Source: Vitellaria paradoxa | Lineage: Eukaryota; Streptophyta; Magnoliopsida; Ericales; Sapotaceae | NCBI GenBank assembly: GCA_019916065.1 | Contig: CM034234.1 | Span: forward strand, 15,048,520 to 15,112,519 | Direction: 5' to 3' | Length of the DNA stretch: 64,000 nucleotides | Translations under genes and position numbers: made by a program | Notes under the pieces: generated by a model | The model's input: the letters and a program-made list of their open reading frames with translations, nothing else | What the model was told of the DNA's origin: nothing | Databases searched by the model: none | Part shown: one piece after another, positions 58,720-64,000 of the stretch | Numbering within the stretch: position 1 is the stretch's first letter | Layout of the letters: every line of letters begins with the position of its first letter

Positions 58720-60093
58720 TCTACCTCAGCAAATTAGTCCTCTTCCTTGTCCTCTTCATCTTGGACCTCAATAAGGCAAATCTGCTTCCGCTTACATTTA
58801 TGTCCTGGGACAAACTTATCATCATACCAAAAGCATAGGTTCTCGGCGCGCCTTTCATCAATCTCCTTGGCTCCTTTTGTTCTGAGTGATAGGCTTAGGG
58901 TCTGGTAGTTTTGAATTGGCAGGGAATTTGCTTGGGACTGAACATTAGTATTTGAATGATTAGGGTGTCTGTGTGGTGGTGGTAACGTCAGAGGAGCTGG
59001 TTTTGGAAATAGGTGGATTGTGCATTAGTTTGTAAGAACAAGGTGGAGGTTTTCAGGAAGGCTGTGACTGGTTTTTAGAGGCCAGGATTGTGGCTTCCTA
59101 CAACTTTAGCCAAGGAGTAAGCTGTTTGCAAGTTTTGGTGTTTAAATGTTCTAACAGGGAGACTAATCTCCTCCCTTAACCCTGCTAAGAAACAGCAAAT
59201 GGCATAGTTCTCTGGCAGTTCAACCTGATTGAAAAGATGATCAAAAGCATCCAGATATCCAGGACTACATCTGTCTACTGTAAAATTTTCAAATCACCCA
59301 CAGGATCTGCATGAACTGATCCACCAAATCTCATGTTAAAAGCAAGGATAAATTCATCCCATCTCACCTTGGCTTGGACAGATCACGTCTTGCCTTGGCA
59401 TAGATCTGATGCCATTCACCTTCCCTGCGGATGAATGCAACTCTCGCCTTCGAGTGCTTAAGGGTGGCATCGAATTCAAAGAATTGGTTACATTTATAAA
59501 AACAACCTGTGAAGTTAGTTCCATCGAATTTTGGAAATTAGATCCCGGTGAACTTAGTTGGGGGGCTAATAGTCATCGTTCCCCATTGCTGAGTTTCCAA
59601 TTGCAATCCTTCCCAATGGAACAGTACCAGTACCAGTACCAGTACCTGATCCTTTAGTGGGCGAGTTGTTCTTCAGTTCGACCTGTTGCATACTCATTCC
59701 TGCCACCTACGATCTCATCTCAGAGAATAATTTCTCATACCTCCCTTTGGCTTCTCTTGTCGGTCCTTTGATTCTCTCACTGCCTCCTTGATCAATTTCT
59801 TCAGTTTCTTTACCTCCTGAGATCTTATTCCCTCAGCCACGGACAGAACCGTCTGCTCTAATACCAATGCTATGGATTATCAAGGAAATCAGTTGACAGA
59901 GAAGCAATGCAATTCACTTTGATTGTCAAAACTGTAGTGTGTACAGAAAACGGAAGCTCGGCTCTTGCAACGAAGAAGAAGAAGACTTCTTCACCGTCAG
60001 ATTAGATTTGATCCAAAGGCCAGGATCTAATCAGCTACAACAACCATTTAACCAGCTAACAACCTAAACGACACCGTTCCACTGATTAACATG
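58720..60093 (-). mobile_element. retroelement remnant with gag, in a pseudogene intron
   Basis: On the minus strand a tRNA-Met-like primer site (ttggtattagagc) lies near 59860. It follows LTR-like sequence of about 200 bp (60093-59890, start TGTTAATCAGTGG). Below it are gag frames: at about 59270-59090 the pattern SPGYLDAFDHLFNQVELPEN, then YAICCFLAGLREEI and RTFKHQNLQTAYSLAK, as in plant LTR-element gag. A direct CAGTAC repeat lies at 59622-59645. No pol or 3' LTR is present. It is a truncated relic in the same orientation as the PP2-B-like pseudogene. Confidence 0.65.
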
Positions 60094-60471
60094 TTCTAAA
60101 CGACACCTCTTCCACTAGACTCAGCTTCCTTCTTCTTCCGTTTCCGGCTTCTGTTCTTCACCTCCCAGCTCTTCAATTCTCCACAGGACCATAGCACGAA
60201 CACATCGTAAGGGAAATTTGTGAGGAATTCAGAAATCAATCTGCAAGATTTCTTATTCCTAAAAGCCTTCCCCCAAAACCCTTGAAAAAGAAAAGCGAAA
60301 AAGCAATGGGTGCAAGAAGTGGGAAAGAGGAAACGAGAGAATTTTTTTTTTTTTTTTTGGTCCAATCGAACGGATGGACAAAGATTCATGAAATTCTGAT
60401 GAAATTAACAAAAGTGACTCCGCTATCAAACCACACAATAAATATTCGGGGTCGTAAAATAGTCCTCCAAT
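60094..60471 (-). other. intron remainder with an unassigned minus-strand frame
   Basis: A minus-strand frame at 60096-60389 (DVFVLWSCGELKSWEVKNRS) was not recognised. It sits between exon 1 of the pseudogene and the retroelement relic, and is most likely intron. Confidence 0.4.
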
Positions 60472-60732
60472 TCTTGCCACCGGCAATGACGAGGGGATGA
60501 TCACATAGATGGAAGTAGAGCTCTTTCATGGAGGAGCATGCCGGCCAGCAGTGGAGAACCGTTGATGGATTGGGCAATCATATCCGGATAATCAGACGGC
60601 AGAACTCTCTCCCAAACGGAGTCCGATTCCGCAGCGGACTGCAAGGAGTAAGGACTTCCCCACCAGCGACAGTCTGCATGCATCAAACGGTGTTGTTAGC
60701 ATCAGCACGTTGGATGTACAGGCTTGTGGCAA

Positions 60733-60762
60733 CACCCACGCGCATGCGATTTCTTCCGCCTT

Positions 60763-60798
<36 letters not shown>

Positions 60799-61287
60799 AG
60801 TTTAAGCATCTTGGGGCGCGCAGTGGAACCCACTTACCATTATATTTCTATTTTAAACTTTTTAGAATTTGGGTACAATTTTTTAGATTCATTGGATTTG
60901 TTCTTTTATTTTTTTACTTTTTTTTTATGTTTTATATTTTAAAATTTTTAAAATAAAAAATAAAAAATATTTTTTTACAATTTTTTATTTTGGGTTAAAA
61001 ACGTTTAAAATAATTTTTTTATCATTTTTTCATTTATATATAAACTTATTTTCTGTTTTTCAAAATAAATTTTTAAAATACAAATAGTCAAATGTATTAT
61101 CAGTTATTTTCATTATTTTTAAAAACGTAAAATAAAAAATAAAGTTAAACTAAAAAATAAAAATAAAAATAAAAATAAAAAATAAAAAAATAAATTAAAT
61201 GTCATCTTAAATTTTTTTATTTTTTATTTTTTCGAGTAGGAAATGTCATCAGTGTAATAAATCAGGCAGGGGAGTTAATCATACAAA

Positions 61288-61321
<34 letters not shown>

Positions 61322-61752
61322 TTAGGGAAGTTGAAATCTAAGTTTTGAACTCCAACGAGACGTGTAAAATAGGTCGATTCGACCTTTGTTGAACCCGGCC
61401 CATTAATCCTAGCTGACTCTTAGAAAATTAGGTTGGGTTAAGTCAGGATCAGGTTTGACTCATTAATCTTATATATTTTTTAAATAAATTCAAAAAGTTT
61501 AGAAATTCAAATACTATAAATTCAATTGGTCTTAAAAATTAATATAATTTTAATTACATATGTTTTTTTTTAAATTATAACAAATAATTTCTATTTACAA
61601 AAATGACATTTAAAAATAAGAAAACACTTACAATTTACAAGTAAAATTAAAATCATCTAATGAATAAATTTGAATTAATTATTAACAATTAATTAATTTA
61701 TTAAGAAAAATAAACAATTTTGTTCCATAATTGATCACTATCAGTTGCAAAC
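60733..61752. other. intergenic AT-rich DNA
   Basis: (TC)n at 60771-60797, long A/T runs at 60940-61210, and an (ATA)n microsatellite at 61290-61317. No gene. Confidence 0.6.
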
Positions 61753-62011
61753 TTAAGTGGCTTTATCCTGAGCATCTTTAACTAAATTTACAGATACCTT
61801 CCTACTACAACAATATCTAAACTTATCAAAGCGGAGGTACCTATCATAAAAAACATTCTTTACATAACTGCATAAACTAAAATTCTTTAGATAATTAATA
61901 ATTAAGCAACAATCGGTTAAAATGGCAACTTTGAAACAGTTCAAACGCATAACCAAATATAAAGTTTTTAGACAAGCTAAACCTTCCGCCATGGTCGCAG
62001 ATGATGCTAAG
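61753..62011 (-). pseudogene. RNase H-like (RVT_3) LINE-type remnant
   Basis: A minus-strand frame contains SSATMAEGLACLKTLYLVM, then FKVAILTDCCLIINYL and a NLVKDAQDKAT tail. This is the order of the plant RNase H-like domain (RVT_3) found at the 3' end of LINE elements and in related single-domain proteins (AEA.A...GL..A, V..D...V...L, N..AD..AK). About 86 codons remain. The region upstream of 62011 in the same frame is not similar. The C-terminal AD reads KD. Confidence 0.55.
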
Positions 62012-62487
62012 ATTAATTCCACTCTTATGTTATATATGTTTGATTGGATGGAAAATAGGAAAGAGGAAAGAGGGAGAGAGAATAATACCCTATTTTCATT
62101 GTTTAGTTGGAGGGAAAAGTGAAGAGGAAGGAAAAGTGGGTAGAAAAATAGGAAATGAGTCCTACGTATTTTTATCCTCCCAAATTTGGGGGGAAAAGCG
62201 GAGGGAAGAGGGGGGGAGAGAGAGAATTGTGATAAAAAATAAAAAAAGTAGGACCCACATCTCATAAAATAATTTTAATTCATAAAATAAATTATAACAT
62301 ATATATAAACTAGAAATTATTCATGCCTAAAGGCACGTGATTCGAAATTTGAAACTAAAACCATATAGAGTTTGAAATTTGAATCAAGTAAAATTTTCTC
62401 TCCAATAAATTTCAGTCACTGATGGTTATAAAATAAAATCTCAACTCTTGATTTAAAGATAAATGTCAAATCACTAAGCTAATTAGT

Positions 62488-62518
<31 letters not shown>
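62012..62518. other. intergenic DNA
   Basis: Purine-rich (62040-62230), then AT-rich with a TA run (62485-62512). No gene. Confidence 0.55.
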
Positions 62519-64000
62519 CACTACTAGAGATAGTAGTATTGGTGTTAGGAAAAAACCAGCCGCTTTTGGTGGTCGCTAAAGATGTATTAGCGACCACTTT
62601 TGACTATCACCAAGGTAAGGGGTCGCAAATTATCTGTAGCAGGAATATTCGCGATGAAAAAATTTAGGCGACCACTAATATATTAAGTGCAATAGTTTTA
62701 GCGATCACCAAAAATAGTCGCTAATAATCTCATTAAAGTCTACACAGAATGTTTTTTTTCTCCCCCTCATCTCTTTTTTTCCCTCTCTCTCTCTCTTTTC
62801 CATCCCCACCCTCTTTTCCCAGGCCTTGCTCCCTGCTCTCTTTCTTGCCAGATCACTACTGATCGTTGCCACACCTTTAGGTGAGTTTCTCTTCCTCCTC
62901 CCTTCCCTTCCCTTCCCTCCCTAGTTCTCAATCTTTCTCTCTATTTTATATATATAACTCTCTATTTTTTTAGTTCCTTTTTTTTTTTTTTTTTTTTGCC
63001 GAAAGTGATGAAATTTTTGTTGGGTTGGATTCCTCTTGATCTACCCTTCCTCTTTAGTTATGTTCGTTTTTTTTTTTTATAAATACTTTTTTTTTAATTT
63101 TTTATTCTTGCATGTGAATATAATCTTGGGAAATTTATATATATTGTAATTTTTTTTATATATTGTTTAGTTTCTATTTTTGTATTTTTACGTTAATAAA
63201 ATGTTGAGAAATTTTTTGATCTTGTATTTGTTTTTTTGGCCGGAAGTGACGAAATCTTTGTTGGGTTGGGTTCCTCTTGATTTACTCTTCGTCCTCAGCT
63301 ATATTTTTTCTCCCTTTTAATGCCCTTTTTTTTATATATATTTTTGTTCTTGCATGTGAATGTAACCTTGGGAAATATATATATATATATATGTTGTAAT
63401 TTTTTTGTATGTTATTTAATTTCTGTTTTTTCAATTTTTATGTTAATGAAATGTTAGAAAGTTTTCTGATGTTGTATTTAATTATAAGTTGGTGATGTAA
63501 TTTTTTTATATACTATTTTCTGTTTTTTAATTTATTTTTGTGTCAGTGAAATGTTTTGTAATTTAATGATGTACTTCTATTTTGATGTTATATTTAATGT
63601 TGTTGATGTAATGTTTGTCGTGAGATTGGAATTGAAGAAATTGAGGTTTGTGGTTGGAAATTTATATTTGGGGGTTATGGAAGTGAAGGGGAGAAATTGT
63701 TTTTAATTTTTTTAGCAGTTAAAAATCAATGTTTTACTTTGTTTTGTCTCATATATAACATTTTAATTATAAATATAATATTTTTTGATAATATATATAT
63801 TATTAGCATTCATTAAAATAATTATAAAAATATTTTAAATAGAAAAAAGTAATTTGTGATCAAATTATTATATTTTGTTGAACTAAAAATTTGAATTTAC
63901 AAATAAATGAATGTTTATTTTTTTAAACTCAAAAATATTTTTTTGACTATTGCAAACTATGTTTGCACTTGGTGAAATTAATTTTGGTATTTAGCTTAAA
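62519..64000 (+). mobile_element. CACTA transposon end, left border in window
   Basis: The terminus CACTACTAGAGATAGTAGTA (62519) is of the CACTA type. It is followed within 220 bp by about seven copies in both orientations of a GCGACC/GGTCGC subterminal motif (62571, 62588, 62620, 62668, 62700, 62720). Such arrays bind the element's own protein in En/Spm relatives. The interior shows no transposase frame within the window. The right end is not seen, so its extent past 63500 is open. Confidence 0.75.
62998..63480 (+). repeat. tandem duplication of about 240 bp in the CACTA element
   Basis: Two adjacent copies (about 62998-63236 and 63237-63480) share gttgggttggattcctcttg, ttcttgcatgtgaat and ttgggaaat at matching offsets. 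They differ by substitutions and TA-run length. Confidence 0.8.

Larger units (their letters stand above)
56694..60732 (-). pseudogene. F-box PP2-B-like (Nictaba-type lectin) pseudogene
   Basis: Three exons on the minus strand. Exon 1, about 60732-60472, is F-box-like: LTTPFDACRLSLV, SAAESDSVWERVLPSDYPDM, then KELYFHLCDHPLVIAGGK. Exon 2, 57598-57482, has [20 protein letters not shown] and [11 protein letters not shown]. Exon 3, 57154-56694, has TTYEAHLVFKF, GYVCLDPHRKLDRDGQ, REDGWLEVMLGEFFN and KSGLIAEGIEI. This is the order of plant F-box PP2-B proteins, which join an SCF ubiquitin-ligase F-box to a GlcNAc-binding phloem lectin domain. Frameshifts in exon 1 (near 60655 and 60545) and exon 3 (near 57095 and 57020), no in-frame ATG before the F-box, and a lost splice donor after GGK show it is dead. 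Exon 2 is intact. Confidence 0.85.

Noticed and set aside
60528..60956. 142-codon plus-strand frame opposite the F-box exon
   Set aside because: It is the complement of PP2-B-like exon 1 and then low-complexity TC repeats.

Overview
The window is plant nuclear DNA, almost certainly from a flowering plant and probably a woody eudicot. The evidence is an intron-containing plastid isoprenoid gene, an F-box/PP2 lectin pseudogene, Copia, Gypsy, hAT and CACTA transposons, and endogenous caulimovirid (pararetrovirus) copies. I cannot name the species. Only one gene is intact: a ten-exon 1-deoxy-D-xylulose-5-phosphate synthase gene (DXS, type-2-like) at 50505-55786. Nearly everything else is transposon or gene debris.

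1-16.5 kb is a nested retrotransposon field. A Copia 3' LTR (212-645) abuts a decayed Gypsy gag (646-1480). A Sirevirus-like Copia element (1820-11223, flanked by TATAT) has a partly deleted 5' LTR, a broken pol (2372-4540), an envelope-like ORF and several polypurine tracts before its 3' LTR. Two Gypsy solo LTRs sit inside it: 6361-8028 with target duplication CTGCT, which splits the envelope-like ORF, and 8503-10072 with GAGAT, next to the end of that ORF. A hAT MITE (12013-12555) follows. Then comes an inverted fragment of an endogenous pararetrovirus (13686-14632) and a Gypsy 3' LTR (14964-16457) related to the second solo LTR.

16.5-33.2 kb: a fragment of a Core-2/I-branching (GT14) glycosyltransferase pseudogene is cut in two by a 2.07-kb non-autonomous LTR element (16968-19041, TACTG). 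A short tandem duplication and a GC-rich hAT MITE (19613-20217) that contains a piece of the Copia LTR follow. A 12.3-kb Tat-type Gypsy element (20863-33173, CTTGA, minus strand) then occupies the interval. It has a gag-pol with a few inactivating changes, a 112-bp tandem array, and an antisense gene on the plus strand with at least four exons (about 22269-25130) between integrase and the 3' LTR. That antisense gene is the most unusual item in the window.

33.2-50.3 kb: AT-rich intergenic DNA with small inverted-repeat elements, then a longer decayed caulimovirid copy (about 37380-44310) and a third Gypsy solo LTR (45875-47465, GTGAT).

50.3-64 kb: the DXS gene follows, with two inverted-repeat elements and a paired G-box in its upstream region and a related foldback element in intron 4. 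On the minus strand is an F-box PP2-B-like pseudogene (exons between 60732 and 56694). Its first intron holds a second copy of the 12-kb hAT MITE (57955-58493) and a retrotransposon gag remnant. An RNase H-like LINE remnant (61753-62011) and one end of a CACTA transposon (62519 to at least 63500) close the window.

Method limits: identities rest on reading motifs by eye. Boundaries marked by exact target-site duplications are solid. Family-level names for decayed fragments are inference.
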